A stretch of 64,000 nt of DNA from Maribacter ulvicola (GTDB lineage: Bacteria; Bacteroidota; Bacteroidia; Flavobacteriales; Flavobacteriaceae), in NCBI RefSeq assembly GCF_900155985.1, contig NZ_FTMA01000005.1, positions 124,001 through 188,000 of the forward strand. The letters run 5' to 3'. The first letter of the stretch is position 1. Every line of letters begins with the position of its first letter. The translations under genes and the position numbers were made by a program. Under the pieces are notes generated by a model, which saw only the letters and a program-made list of their open reading frames with translations, made no database searches and was not told where the DNA came from. Shown piece by piece: positions 33,662-43,441 of this stretch.

Positions 33662-34216
33662 TTGAGCCAACAAAAGGAACATATTGATGAGCTAGTGCAA
33701 TTGTGCATAGCCGGTAAACAAAGTGCACAGCTAGAAGTGTACAACAGGTATTACAAGGCCATGTTCAATATAGCACTCAGAATTGTAAAAGACACTGCCC
33801 AAGCAGAAGACATTATGCAAGAGTCGTTTTTAAGCGCATTTACGAAACTGCATACTTTTAAAGGGGAAGTAACTTTTGGATCCTGGTTAAAACGTATTGT
33901 TATCAACAACAGCATACATCAATATAGAAAGCAACAGAAAAAGAATGAAATTGCTTTAGATGAAGTATTGTACAAGGTCGAAGATAATGACGGAATTGCA
34001 TCTGATCATGTGTTTACAGAACTAAAGGCTCAAAAAGTGATGGAAACCATGAAAGATTTAAAAGACAATTACAGAATTTCTTTGACCTTACATCTAATTG
34101 AAGGGTTTGATTATGATGAAATTTGCGAAATCATGAACATTAGTTACGCCAATTGCAGAACTACTGTTTCAAGAGCTAAAGAAAGTCTTAGAAACAAATT
34201 AATACTCGCGGTCTAA
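33662..34216 (+). CDS. ECF RNA polymerase sigma factor
   Basis: A 184-residue sigma-70 family protein with two domains. Region 2 has VYNRYYKAMFNIALRIVKD, EDIMQESFLSAFTKLHTF and SWLKRIVINNSIHQYRK; region 4 has FDYDEICEIMNISYANCRTT. The start is TTG; no ATG precedes region 2 and the length matches the family. It is followed by a membrane anti-sigma-like gene overlapping by one base (TAATG), then two envelope beta-repeat genes it probably controls. Confidence 0.94.
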   Translation: MSQQKEHIDELVQLCIAGKQSAQLEVYNRYYKAMFNIALRIVKDTAQAEDIMQESFLSAFTKLHTFKGEVTFGSWLKRIVINNSIHQYRKQQKKNEIALDEVLYKVEDNDGIASDHVFTELKAQKVMETMKDLKDNYRISLTLHLIEGFDYDEICEIMNISYANCRTTVSRAKESLRNKLILAV

Positions 34217-34779
34217 TGAAGAAAGATACTATTGACGAGCTTTTTATTGAGCTACAGGACAAAATGGATTATGCGGAACCCACTACTGGGCACCAACAAC
34301 GTTTTTTAGAAAAACTAAATGAATCCAAAGGTGTGGCAACGCTTGCAACCAAGAAAAAGAACTCTTGGATGTTATTTTTGTCTGTTGCCGCTTCTTTTGC
34401 CATTCTATTATCTGTTGGTTACTTTCAACTTAACACGCCAAGCAGTATTGAAGAAAAAGTTGCTGAGATTTCCCCTGAAGCTTCTAAGACCCAATTCTAT
34501 TTTGCAAACTTAATTGAAGAGCAGATCAACAAACTTAATTCTGAAAAATCACCAGAAACAGAAAAAATTATAAATGATACCATGGCCCAATTGAAAAAAC
34601 TTCAATTGAACTATACCAAAATGGAACAAGACCTCATAAACGGTGGTAATAGCAAATTGATATTAAGCGCTATGATCACAAACTTTCAAACTAGAATTGA
34701 CCTTCTTAACGAAGTAATGATACAGATTGAAAATATTAAATCAATAAAAAAATCAAATGATGAAAACTATACTATATAA
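34216..34779 (+). CDS. membrane protein, probable anti-sigma factor
   Basis: A 187-residue protein with a cytoplasmic N-terminal part (about 1-50; begins MKKDTIDELFIELQDKMD), one membrane helix (about 52-69) and an extracytoplasmic coiled-coil-like helix region rich in Lys/Glu/Asn. The topology and its position right after the ECF sigma gene point to an anti-sigma factor, but no zinc-binding ZAS motif (H-x3-C-x2-C) is present. Name by context only. Confidence 0.8.
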   Translation: MKKDTIDELFIELQDKMDYAEPTTGHQQRFLEKLNESKGVATLATKKKNSWMLFLSVAASFAILLSVGYFQLNTPSSIEEKVAEISPEASKTQFYFANLIEEQINKLNSEKSPETEKIINDTMAQLKKLQLNYTKMEQDLINGGNSKLILSAMITNFQTRIDLLNEVMIQIENIKSIKKSNDENYTI

Positions 34780-35851
34780 ATATACTTGGCTTTTACTGAT
34801 TGCATTCACAACGGTTGCTACCGCCAATGACACTGCTATTGACGGTAAGCACACCAGAGAAAAGACCATTAAAAAAGAATTTAATGTCAATGCAAACGCA
34901 TTGCTTAAAATTGACAATTCTTACGGTAACTTAAATATCACTTCTTGGAACGACAATAGAGTGGTCATTGAAGTTCATATTAAAACCAATGGTAACAACG
35001 AAGATAAGGTTCAGAAAAAATTGGATGAAATTTCTGTTGATTTTGAAGCTAATAGCGATCGTGTATCTGCAGAAACTATTTTCAACAAAAGTAGTAATGG
35101 TTGGGGCTGGAGCTGGGGAAACAACAACAATGTTAACATGCAGATCAACTATACCATCAAAGTTCCGGTAAAAAACAACGTAGACCTAAGTAATAATTAC
35201 GGCAATATAAGCCTAAATAGAATTGATGGCCACGCTAGAATTAATTGTGACTATGGAAGGTTAGATTTAGGGGAACTTAGAGGTCGTAATAATCGTTTAA
35301 ATTTTGATTATACCTCAAAATCTACAATTGGGTATATCAATAGTGGGGAAATTAGAGCTGACTACTCTGGTTTCACCATAGATAAAGCGGGCGATCTTGC
35401 GATCAATGCCGACTACACCAACGCTAGTATTGGCACTATGGGAAATTTAGAATATACCAGTGATTACGGCAACATGGATATTGACGAACTAAAAAGTATA
35501 GATGGAAATGGCGATTACATTACCGTAAAATTAGGTGTTGTTCATGGCAATGTATCAATCACCGCAGATTATGGGTCTATTCGTATAGACGAACTAGCCG
35601 CAGATGCTGGAAACGTTGATATTAGAACTGATTACACAGGTATAAAAATTGGATACCATAGCGACTATCATTTCGATTTTGACATTTCAACAAGTCATGC
35701 AAATGTTAGTGGAAAAGATGATTTTACCATTAATATTAGTACGGAAAAATCTTCTGATAAACATTATGAAGGCTTTTATGGTTCTAAAGGAAGTGGAAAT
35801 AGAATAATGCTTTCTAGTGAATATGGCAGTATAAGTTTTACCAAAAAATAA
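34757..35851 (+). CDS. DUF4097-like secreted beta-repeat protein
   Basis: A 364-residue protein with a signal peptide (cleavage near TVATAND, about residue 22). It is then built of short beta repeats carrying an aromatic-glycine turn: NYGNI, DYGRL, DYTSK, DYSGF, DYTNA, DYGNM, DYGSI, DYTGI, EYGSI. This is the DUF4097/GIN-type right-handed beta-helix pattern. It sits 23 bp inside the anti-sigma-like gene and before the head-GIN gene. Probably a periplasmic or surface protein. Confidence 0.88.
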   Translation: MMKTILYKYTWLLLIAFTTVATANDTAIDGKHTREKTIKKEFNVNANALLKIDNSYGNLNITSWNDNRVVIEVHIKTNGNNEDKVQKKLDEISVDFEANSDRVSAETIFNKSSNGWGWSWGNNNNVNMQINYTIKVPVKNNVDLSNNYGNISLNRIDGHARINCDYGRLDLGELRGRNNRLNFDYTSKSTIGYINSGEIRADYSGFTIDKAGDLAINADYTNASIGTMGNLEYTSDYGNMDIDELKSIDGNGDYITVKLGVVHGNVSITADYGSIRIDELAADAGNVDIRTDYTGIKIGYHSDYHFDFDISTSHANVSGKDDFTINISTEKSSDKHYEGFYGSKGSGNRIMLSSEYGSISFTKK

Positions 35852-35874
35852 TCAATCAATTAAATAAGAAAATC

Positions 35875-36600
35875 ATGAAAAAATTAAGTGTATTAGTATG
35901 TGCAGGTTTGATCTCCCTGTCATGTTCAGCACAATGGGGAAAAACCATTAAAGGAAATGGCAACAACGTAACTATTGAGAGAAGCACGGGAGATTATTAC
36001 GGAGTAGCGGTATCTGGATGGTTTGATGTTGACTTAGTTTCTGGCAACGAAGGTGAGCTCACCTTAAAAGGTGAAGAGAACCTTTTAGAATATATTATTA
36101 CCGAAGTAAAAGATGGTAAATTGATTATTAAGACCAAGAAAGGAGTCAATCTAAAATCAAGTAACTGGAAATCTGGAATTCACATTACAGTACCTGTAGA
36201 ATCTATCAGTTATATTGCCATGTCCGGTTCTGGTGATATCGTTGGAAAAACAAAAATAAAAGCCGATCAATTCAGTACCGCAATGTCCGGTTCAGGAGAT
36301 ATTACTTTAGATATCGATTCTAATTCTATTTCAGCATCAATGTCGGGATCCGGAGATATTTCATTAAGTGGAAGAACTACGGACTTTGAAGCAACCATAT
36401 CTGGAAGTGGCGATATTGAAGCGTATGACCTTGAAGCTGATAATGTTGAAGCCACTGTTTCTGGTTCTGCCGATATACAAGTAACCGCAAAAAAATCTAT
36501 TAAAGCTCGTGTATCTGGCTCTGGAGACATTTCTTATAAAGGAAACCCTGAAAAGGTAAACACTAAAACTTCTGGCTCTGGAGACATTTCCAAGGGATAA
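35875..36600 (+). CDS. head GIN domain (DUF2807) protein
   Basis: A 241-residue protein with a signal peptide or lipoprotein signal (SLSCSAQWGK). The GIN domain begins at VSGWFDVDLVSG. Seven copies of an SGSGDI-type turn (one is SGSADI) occur at intervals of 13-22 residues to the C-terminus, forming regular beta-helix coils. It is 23 bp after the DUF4097-like gene, in the same operon and with a similar fold. Function unknown; an envelope role is inferred. Confidence 0.92.
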   Translation: MKKLSVLVCAGLISLSCSAQWGKTIKGNGNNVTIERSTGDYYGVAVSGWFDVDLVSGNEGELTLKGEENLLEYIITEVKDGKLIIKTKKGVNLKSSNWKSGIHITVPVESISYIAMSGSGDIVGKTKIKADQFSTAMSGSGDITLDIDSNSISASMSGSGDISLSGRTTDFEATISGSGDIEAYDLEADNVEATVSGSADIQVTAKKSIKARVSGSGDISYKGNPEKVNTKTSGSGDISKG

Positions 36601-36637
36601 AAAATAAAATCAAAATAGCGAACAATCAAATCAAAAA

Positions 36638-36662
36638 AAAGTCTCTTTTATAGAGGCTTTTT
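36638..36662. terminator. bidirectional terminator between the GIN gene and the MFS gene
   Basis: A 9-bp stem AAAGTCTCT / AGAGGCTTT (one G-T pair), 5-base loop, A-run before and T-run after. It overlaps the last codons of the convergent MFS gene. Confidence 0.82.
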
Positions 36663-37979
36663 TACTTCTTTAACCCTGGTAAGCATGAACATTCCTATTA
36701 AAAAGAAAACTCCCAAGAATATTATTGAACTTCTCATGCTACCTGTTCTCTGGGCTATAATACCATAAAGAAAAGTACCAATGATAATTCCTATTTTTTC
36801 AGCTACATCATAAAAACTGAAGAATGAAGTGGTGTCAGTAGTATCTGGTAAAAACTTAGAATACGTTGACCTCGACAAAGCTTGAATACCGCCCATTACC
36901 AAACCAACACAACCGGCGGCAATATAAAAGTCTGTTGGTGTTATTACGAAATAAGCATATATACAAATGCCTACCCACAATGCATTGACCACTATCAAAG
37001 TTTTAATGTTACCATAATTTTCTGACACTCTAGCGGTTACCGTTGCACCTAATATGGCTACAATTTGTATGACCAATATACTCACGATCAACCCTGTTGT
37101 TCGCTCGCCATCTGTACCCCAAGCTATTTCTTCCTCACCAAAGTAAGTGGCAATAAGCATTACCGTTTGTACCGCCATACTATACACAAAAAAAGCACCT
37201 AGATATCTTTTCAGTTTTACCTGCTCACCAAGTTGGTGCCAAACAAGTTTCAATTCTTTAAAACCATTTAGGATAACATTCCTTCTCTCCCCTTCTTTTT
37301 TATAACCTTGCGGCAAATAATAGAAACTGTATTGAGCAAAAAGTATCCACCAAATTCCTACGGTAACAAAAGAATATTTCATCGCCTTTATTTCAGCTGC
37401 ACCAGCTTCATCAGTGGTAATACCAAACAAATCTGGCTTCATAACCATAGCTAAGTTAAAAACCAAAAGAATAACACTCCCTACATACCCAAGTGTAAAC
37501 CCCTTGGCACTTATTGCATCTTGCTGTTTTGGAAAAGCTACATCTGGCAAGTATGAATTATTAATGGCAAAGCTTACCCAAAAGCCCACTAACCCGAAGA
37601 AATAGCATGCTAATCCTATATAAATATTCTCTAGAGAAAACCAGTATAAACCAATACATGATAGTCCTCCTAAATAACAAAAGAACTTCATGAACACCTT
37701 TTTGTTTCCTAAATAATCTGCAATACCAGAAACCAAGGGAGTTATGATCGCTATAAAAACAAATGCCAATGAAGTGGTGTAACTAATTAAGGGAGCACGA
37801 GCTATTTCTCCACCAAAAACGGTGACCTTCTCTATGCCGGCAACCCTAAACAGCGCTCCATAAAATATTGGAAAAACTGCCGAAGAGATTACTAAACTAT
37901 ATACTGAATTTGCCCAGTCATAAAAGGCCCATGCGTTCAATAATTTTTTACTTCCTTTTAAAACCAGTGTCTTCCCCAT
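36648..37979 (-). CDS. MFS transporter, UMF1 family
   Basis: A 443-residue permease with about 12 membrane helices. The N-terminal NAWAFYDWANSVYSLVISSA is the signature of the UMF1/Atg22-like branch, and SRSTYSKFLPD is a conserved loop. The substrate is unknown; members are often annotated as amino-acid effluxers. I start it at the ATG giving MGKTLVLKG. The frame to 38018 would run through the terminator hairpin of the upstream protease gene. A -7 box lies only 3 bp before this ATG. Confidence 0.93.
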   Translation of the reverse strand: MGKTLVLKGSKKLLNAWAFYDWANSVYSLVISSAVFPIFYGALFRVAGIEKVTVFGGEIARAPLISYTTSLAFVFIAIITPLVSGIADYLGNKKVFMKFFCYLGGLSCIGLYWFSLENIYIGLACYFFGLVGFWVSFAINNSYLPDVAFPKQQDAISAKGFTLGYVGSVILLVFNLAMVMKPDLFGITTDEAGAAEIKAMKYSFVTVGIWWILFAQYSFYYLPQGYKKEGERRNVILNGFKELKLVWHQLGEQVKLKRYLGAFFVYSMAVQTVMLIATYFGEEEIAWGTDGERTTGLIVSILVIQIVAILGATVTARVSENYGNIKTLIVVNALWVGICIYAYFVITPTDFYIAAGCVGLVMGGIQALSRSTYSKFLPDTTDTTSFFSFYDVAEKIGIIIGTFLYGIIAQRTGSMRSSIIFLGVFFLIGMFMLTRVKEVKKPL

Positions 37980-37982
37980 ATA

Positions 37983-37990
37983 CAAAAATA
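37983..37990 (-). promoter_or_regulatory. -7 box of the UMF1-type transporter gene
   Basis: The minus strand reads TATTTTTG (TAnnTTTG), with only 3 bp to the ATG, so a leaderless transcript is implied. The box is part of the T-rich tail of the preceding terminator. Confidence 0.4.
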
Positions 37991-38013
37991 AAAGCCGTTC
38001 ATTTCTGAACGGC
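37984..38013 (-). terminator. terminator of the M48 protease gene
   Basis: Minus strand: stem GCCGTTCA / TGAACGGC (8 bp, 4-base loop) followed by TTTTATTTTTG. It lies 26 bp after the protease stop. Confidence 0.8.
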
Positions 38014-38039
38014 CTCAATATACAATAATCCCTAACGTT

Positions 38040-38849
38040 TTACTGGAATTTGGTTACCCCAAATTTTGCTGCCTCAGCCGCGGCATCTGGCGCCCAGACA
38101 GTTAAATTATTTATTCTTGTATCATTAGAAGGGTGTGTACTCATGAATTCTGGCGGAGCTTCTCCTCCACTGTTCGCTTTCATTCTTTTCCATAACTCCG
38201 CAGCTTCATAAGGATCATAACCCGCAATGGCCATAATTTGAAGACCAATTCTATCTGCTTCTGTTTCGTGACTTCTACTAAAAGGCAACATTCCTAAGTA
38301 CTGCGTACCTACACCATATGCTTGGTTAAAAATACCCAATGTCTGTTGGTCCTTAATTGCCACGTTTCCAGCAACAGCACCTAGTTGCTGTAAAGTACCG
38401 GCACTCATGCGTTGCGCTCCATGATCGGCCAAAGCGTGAGCTACTTCATGGCCCATGACTACAGCTACACCAGTTTCACTTTGGGTAATTGGTAATATAC
38501 CGGTATAAAAAACAATTTTACCTCCTGGCATGCACCATGCATTTACCGTTTCATCTTTCACTAAATTATATTCCCATTTATAGTCTGCTAAATAACCTGG
38601 ATGACCATTTGCGGTCAACCAACGCTCTGCAGCAGAAGAAATACGTTGCCCTACCCTGGTAATCATTTGAGCATCTGCTGTACCAGTTACTACATTATTT
38701 TCCGTTAAAAACTGATCATATTGAGCGAAGGCAGAAGGAAACACCTGACTATTAGGGTAAAAGTTCAAAGTTTTTTGTCCGGTAAATGGGTTTACCTTGC
38801 AGGCAGAAACCCCCATAAAGACGAATGCAATTAATATTAATTTTCTCAT
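38040..38849 (-). CDS. M48-family metalloprotease lipoprotein
   Basis: A 269-residue lipoprotein (signal ending GVSACKVN). The zinc site HEVAH lies in VVMGHEVAHALADHGAQRMS (about 133-152), with the third ligand in HETEADRIGLQIM. NAWCMPGGKIVFYTGIL and FMSTHPSNDTRI are typical of BepA/LoiP-like M48 peptidases. These act on misfolded outer-membrane proteins in the periplasm. It is the last gene after glgB and the GH31 gene, 36 bp downstream. Confidence 0.95.
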   Translation of the reverse strand: MRKLILIAFVFMGVSACKVNPFTGQKTLNFYPNSQVFPSAFAQYDQFLTENNVVTGTADAQMITRVGQRISSAAERWLTANGHPGYLADYKWEYNLVKDETVNAWCMPGGKIVFYTGILPITQSETGVAVVMGHEVAHALADHGAQRMSAGTLQQLGAVAGNVAIKDQQTLGIFNQAYGVGTQYLGMLPFSRSHETEADRIGLQIMAIAGYDPYEAAELWKRMKANSGGEAPPEFMSTHPSNDTRINNLTVWAPDAAAEAAKFGVTKFQ

Positions 38850-38885
38850 TTTATCAATTTTAGTTAATGGTATTAAGCTACAAAG

Positions 38886-41288
38886 TTATTGTTTTCCTGA
38901 TAAATGCAATAGCGTAAAGTTTTTGTCTATTAGCAAATCATTATCAGTATTAACCGATATGGTTTGCAACGACACTTCTTCATTATCTATCATTACCTTT
39001 TCTATTTCAAAGGGCAAACCATGAAAGCTAAGTTTCATTTTATCATATTCCGTATTGTAGGTACCGTCTTTAAATAATTGAATGGTCAGTGAATTATCCT
39101 TACCTGTTAACTTATAATTACTTAATGAATAGCGTCCTTTTTTATAATCATAACCATTGGTAGCATCTTCATAAACTTCTGATGTCTCTGTGCCTTCTTT
39201 GTAATATACCTCTAAAATTAATTCTTCTATTTTCTTTTCTCCAACGTATTGCTGAATAGGATATTTTGGAATTATTGCTCCTGCCTTTACAAAAATTGGC
39301 AGCATATTTAACTCTGCCGCTACCCATTTCTCTTTACCACCTACAACATGTTCGTTGGTCCAAAAATCATACCACTCTCCACGAGGTATATACATTCTAC
39401 GACCCTGTGCATTAGGCTCTTGAATAGGACAAATCAATATTTTTTCACCAAAAATAAATTCATCTGTTCTAAAGTGTGTTTGATTATCTTCTTGGTCAAA
39501 GAATACCAAAGATTGCAACATTGGTACATTTTCTTTCGTGTACTTATAAAACATGGTGTATAAATAGGGTAACAACTGATAGCGTAGATTTACAAATTTC
39601 CTGACAATATCTGTAATTTCCACACCAAAGGACCATGGTTCTTGATCACCATGATCACCACTTGAATGCACTCTACAAAACGGATGAAAAATTCCTAATT
39701 GCACCCATCTGGCAAATAATTCGCCGTCAGGTTGTTCTGCAAACCCGCCAATATCTGACCCCACAAAGGAATACCCACTTAAACACATACGTTGCGCCTG
39801 AACGTTGGCAATCCACAAATGTTCCCAAGTAGCAACATTATCTCCTGTCCATGTGGAAGAATAGCGTTGTGTCCCTGCAAATGCAGCTCTAGTTATAACA
39901 AATGGCCGCTTAGGGTAAACGTACTTCTTTACACCTTCATAGGTAGCCCGCACCATTTGCATGCCATAGACATTATGTGCTTTACGGTGTGTACATGGGT
40001 GACCATCATAATTATGACGCGTATCTAAAGGTGCCGTTTTTGTTGGCACTTCCATTACTGCAGGTTCGTTCATATCATTCCAAACAGCATGTACACCTAA
40101 TTCTGACATAAACTCTTTATACAACTCTGCCCACCATTCACGAACTGCGGGATTGGTGAAATCTGGAAAATTACATTCTCCAGGCCATACCTTACCATGC
40201 ATTAATGGTCCATCTCCTCTTTTACAGAAATAATCATTTTCCAAGGCTTCATTATAAACCCAGTAATTGCGATCCACTTTTATACCCGGATCGATCATGA
40301 CCACGGTCTTAAATCCATCTTGCTCCAATTCTGAAATCATTCTCTTTGGATCAGGAAAATGATTTTTATCCCAAGTAAAACATCGAAACCCGTCCATATA
40401 ATCTATATCTAAATAGATAGCATCACAAGGTATTTGAAGTTTTCTAAACTCACTGGCCACCTCTTTTACATTACTCTCCGGATAATAACTCCATTTAGAT
40501 TGATGAAAACCCAAAGCCCACATGGGCGGCAACTCTGGTGTACCGGTAAGGCTAGAATAAGAGCTTACTACTTTTGGCATATCTGGGCCAAAAATGAAGT
40601 AATAATCCATTTCACCCCCATCTGCCCAAAAGCTCGTTATATTTCTTCGTTCTTGTGAAAAATCGAAACCTGTTCTAAAACTATTGTCAAAATAAATACC
40701 GTAGGCCTTGCCTTTGTTCAAGCCTACATAAAACGGTATTGCTTTATAAAGCGGGTCCTGTTCTTTTGCAAATGCAAATTGATCGGTTACCCAATTCTCT
40801 ACTCTTTTGCCTTTAAGATTACTATGCATGGCTTTATCACCCATGCCATAAAAACTCTCTCCTGATTGCGTTATTTTACTCAATTTCACGGTATTACCAC
40901 CGTACTCATAGTTCTCTTCCCAATGAAAACCCAATTCGTCTTCACAGATTATATTACCCTCTAAATCAGAAATTTGAGTTCTTAAGGTCATTTTATCCAC
41001 TAATACACTTAATCTTGCCGTAGAAATAATGTATTCTGTATCATTCTCTACAACTTCTAGTTTACTATAACCCATAGTAGCACTTGGGTCTATAGCATAT
41101 GAGAAATCGGGTTCAAAATTATAATTTGTAGCATATCTAAAACGAATAATACTACCTCTTAATATGGTTATCTGCAAAACAACACCGTTGGCTGTGGTGA
41201 AGTAAAATTTATCTGAGTCTTGTGAAAATTCAACGATATGGTTTGGGTATAAATTACCTTTATACTCAAGCTCTGTATTTGTGATCAT
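38886..41288 (-). CDS. glycoside hydrolase family 31 (alpha-glucosidase-like)
   Basis: An 800-residue GH31 enzyme. An N-terminal beta-sandwich is followed by a TIM barrel with PPMWALGFHQSKWSY, IYLDIDYMDGFRCFTWD, the nucleophile motif WNDMNEP, and GSDIGGF near the acid/base region. C-terminal beta domains (IPRGEWYDFWT) follow. Members cleave alpha-glucosides or alpha-xylosides. No signal peptide is seen, so it is probably cytoplasmic. The glgB gene is 83 bp upstream on the same strand, suggesting alpha-glucan turnover. Confidence 0.95.
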   Translation of the reverse strand: MITNTELEYKGNLYPNHIVEFSQDSDKFYFTTANGVVLQITILRGSIIRFRYATNYNFEPDFSYAIDPSATMGYSKLEVVENDTEYIISTARLSVLVDKMTLRTQISDLEGNIICEDELGFHWEENYEYGGNTVKLSKITQSGESFYGMGDKAMHSNLKGKRVENWVTDQFAFAKEQDPLYKAIPFYVGLNKGKAYGIYFDNSFRTGFDFSQERRNITSFWADGGEMDYYFIFGPDMPKVVSSYSSLTGTPELPPMWALGFHQSKWSYYPESNVKEVASEFRKLQIPCDAIYLDIDYMDGFRCFTWDKNHFPDPKRMISELEQDGFKTVVMIDPGIKVDRNYWVYNEALENDYFCKRGDGPLMHGKVWPGECNFPDFTNPAVREWWAELYKEFMSELGVHAVWNDMNEPAVMEVPTKTAPLDTRHNYDGHPCTHRKAHNVYGMQMVRATYEGVKKYVYPKRPFVITRAAFAGTQRYSSTWTGDNVATWEHLWIANVQAQRMCLSGYSFVGSDIGGFAEQPDGELFARWVQLGIFHPFCRVHSSGDHGDQEPWSFGVEITDIVRKFVNLRYQLLPYLYTMFYKYTKENVPMLQSLVFFDQEDNQTHFRTDEFIFGEKILICPIQEPNAQGRRMYIPRGEWYDFWTNEHVVGGKEKWVAAELNMLPIFVKAGAIIPKYPIQQYVGEKKIEELILEVYYKEGTETSEVYEDATNGYDYKKGRYSLSNYKLTGKDNSLTIQLFKDGTYNTEYDKMKLSFHGLPFEIEKVMIDNEEVSLQTISVNTDNDLLIDKNFTLLHLSGKQ

Positions 41289-41371
41289 GAACTTATAAAT
41301 TAAAAAATATCAAATTATTAGCACTACAGAAATACCTTTAAATTGCCTCTATATTGTGCAAATGTTTTAAG

Positions 41372-43267
41372 TTATTTCAGTATAACAATACCTAAAGGCG
41401 GTACTGTAATTTCAATGGATTTTTTATAACCATGAGACGATTTGGCAGACGATTTAACTACGCTATTTACGTTACCGCCGCCACCATACTTGGCGTCATC
41501 ACTATTTAGAACTTCTGTTAATTTTCCTTTTTTAGGATTCCCTATTCTATAATTTTCTCTTGGTACGGGAGTAAAATTACAAACAATTATTAAATCATTT
41601 TCCGCATCATGACCCTTACGAATATAGGTAAGAACCGAATTTTCGTGGTCACTATAATCTATCCATTGAAAACCTTCTGGACTAAATTGCTTTTCATATA
41701 ATGCCGGCGCACTTTTATATAGGTGATTTAAATCTTTTACAAAATCCTGAATGCCTTTATGACCATCATATTGCAACAAATGCCAGTCTAAACTTTGCTC
41801 AAAATTCCACTCTGCGGTCTGACCGAATTCCCCGCCCATGAACATTAATTTAGTGCCTGGGTGCGTAAACATATACCCGTATAACAATCTTAGATTTGCA
41901 AATCGCTGCCACTCATCACCTGGCATTCTATATACCAATGACTTTTTACCGTACACTACCTCATCATGCGAAAAAGGTAGCATAAAATGCTCAGTAAACG
42001 CATAGGTCATACTGAAGGTTAAATCATTCAGGTGATGTTTTCTATAAACTGGTTCTTTTTGAAAGAATTGTAGCGTATCATGCATCCAACCCATCATCCA
42101 TTTCATACCAAAACCTAAACCGCTATCCTCAACGGGCTTTGATACGCCCGTAAATGCGGTAGATTCTTCTGCAATGGTCTGTACACCATCAAAACTAGAA
42201 TAAACGGCCTGGTTCAACTCTCGTATAAACGACATTGCCTCTAAATTCTCATTATTACCGTACATATTAGGTTCCCACTCTCCATCTTCCCTAGAATAAT
42301 CTAAGTACAACATAGACGCCACAGCATCCACCCGAAGACCATCTACATGAAATTGATCCAACCAAAATATAGCATTACTTATTAGAAATGCTCTAACCTC
42401 ATTTCTACCATAATTGAATATCAAGCTCTTCCAATCTGTATGATATCCTTTTCTTCTATCTGGGTGTTCATATAAGTTGGAACCGTCAAAGAAGCCAAGG
42501 CCGTGAGCATCTTCTGGAAAATGAGAAGGTACCCAATCTAAAATTACACCTATATCGTTTTGATGAAAAGCATCTACCAAAAACTTAAATTCTTCTGGCG
42601 AACCAAATCTTGATGTAGGCGCAAAATAACCGATTAGTTGATACCCCCAAGATGGATCATACGGGTATTCCATAACAGGCATAAACTCTACATGGGTATA
42701 CCCCATTTCCTTTACATAATTAACAAGGTCTATTGCAAACTCTTTATAGGTCAAAAACTTATTTTCCGCATTTTTTTTCCATGACCCTAAATGTACTTCA
42801 TATACGGAATAAGGTTTATCCAATCCGTTTTTATCTTTTCTGTAGCCCATCCAAGCATCATCTTTCCAATCATGCTCAGCTGTCCATATGATAGACGCTG
42901 TATTTGGCGGGTGCTCACAATATCTTGCAAAAGGATCTGCTTTTTCTGTCCAGATATCATTATTATTGGACTGTATCTTATATTTATAAATCTCACCCTT
43001 TCCAATATTAGGAATAAAGCCTTCCCAAATACCACTAGCATCCCATCTTACATTTAGTTGGTGCTCTTCTACTTTCCACGAATTAAAATTACCAACCACA
43101 GCTACAGATTTTGCGGACGGAGCCCATACGGCAAAGTATGTACCGGCTACCCCATCTACTTCTACTAAATGTGAACCTAACTTTTCATACAGCCGATAAT
43201 GCTTTCCTCCTTTAAAAAGGTTAATGTCAAAATCAGTGAAAAGTGAGTGAACTTGTACGTTAGGCAT
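41372..43267 (-). CDS. glgB: 1,4-alpha-glucan branching enzyme
   Basis: A 631-residue GH13 branching enzyme. The N-terminal CBM48 domain has FAVWAPSAKSVAVVGNFNSW. The catalytic barrel has DWVPSHFPEDAHGL, FHVDGLRVDAVASMLYLDYS (nucleophile Asp), TIAEES (acid/base Glu) and FSHDEV. A C-terminal beta domain follows. It introduces alpha-1,6 branches into glycogen. No glgA, glgC or glgP is in the window; GH31 and M48 genes follow on the same strand. Confidence 0.97.
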   Translation of the reverse strand: MPNVQVHSLFTDFDINLFKGGKHYRLYEKLGSHLVEVDGVAGTYFAVWAPSAKSVAVVGNFNSWKVEEHQLNVRWDASGIWEGFIPNIGKGEIYKYKIQSNNNDIWTEKADPFARYCEHPPNTASIIWTAEHDWKDDAWMGYRKDKNGLDKPYSVYEVHLGSWKKNAENKFLTYKEFAIDLVNYVKEMGYTHVEFMPVMEYPYDPSWGYQLIGYFAPTSRFGSPEEFKFLVDAFHQNDIGVILDWVPSHFPEDAHGLGFFDGSNLYEHPDRRKGYHTDWKSLIFNYGRNEVRAFLISNAIFWLDQFHVDGLRVDAVASMLYLDYSREDGEWEPNMYGNNENLEAMSFIRELNQAVYSSFDGVQTIAEESTAFTGVSKPVEDSGLGFGMKWMMGWMHDTLQFFQKEPVYRKHHLNDLTFSMTYAFTEHFMLPFSHDEVVYGKKSLVYRMPGDEWQRFANLRLLYGYMFTHPGTKLMFMGGEFGQTAEWNFEQSLDWHLLQYDGHKGIQDFVKDLNHLYKSAPALYEKQFSPEGFQWIDYSDHENSVLTYIRKGHDAENDLIIVCNFTPVPRENYRIGNPKKGKLTEVLNSDDAKYGGGGNVNSVVKSSAKSSHGYKKSIEITVPPLGIVILK

Positions 43268-43441
43268 AAAGCGTATTTATTTTTGTAAAGCTAATCATCT
43301 TTTAAAGACGACCCACTCCAATTCTTTTTTCGTTGAAAATATAGCAGTTAATATCCGATATAAATTAATAAATACCAAAAATGGAACGCTTTTTGAAACA
43401 ACATTTTAAAATTTAAACGTAAACCAAAAAATTATAACATT

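Noticed and set aside
36267..36530. An antisense frame in the GIN gene with regular repeats.
   Set aside because: The repeats come from the SGSGDI-coding repeats on the sense strand.
36201..36600. Short DNA repeats that could suggest a CRISPR-like or tandem-repeat array.
   Set aside because: They encode the in-frame SGSGDI turns, vary at third positions and have no unique spacers.
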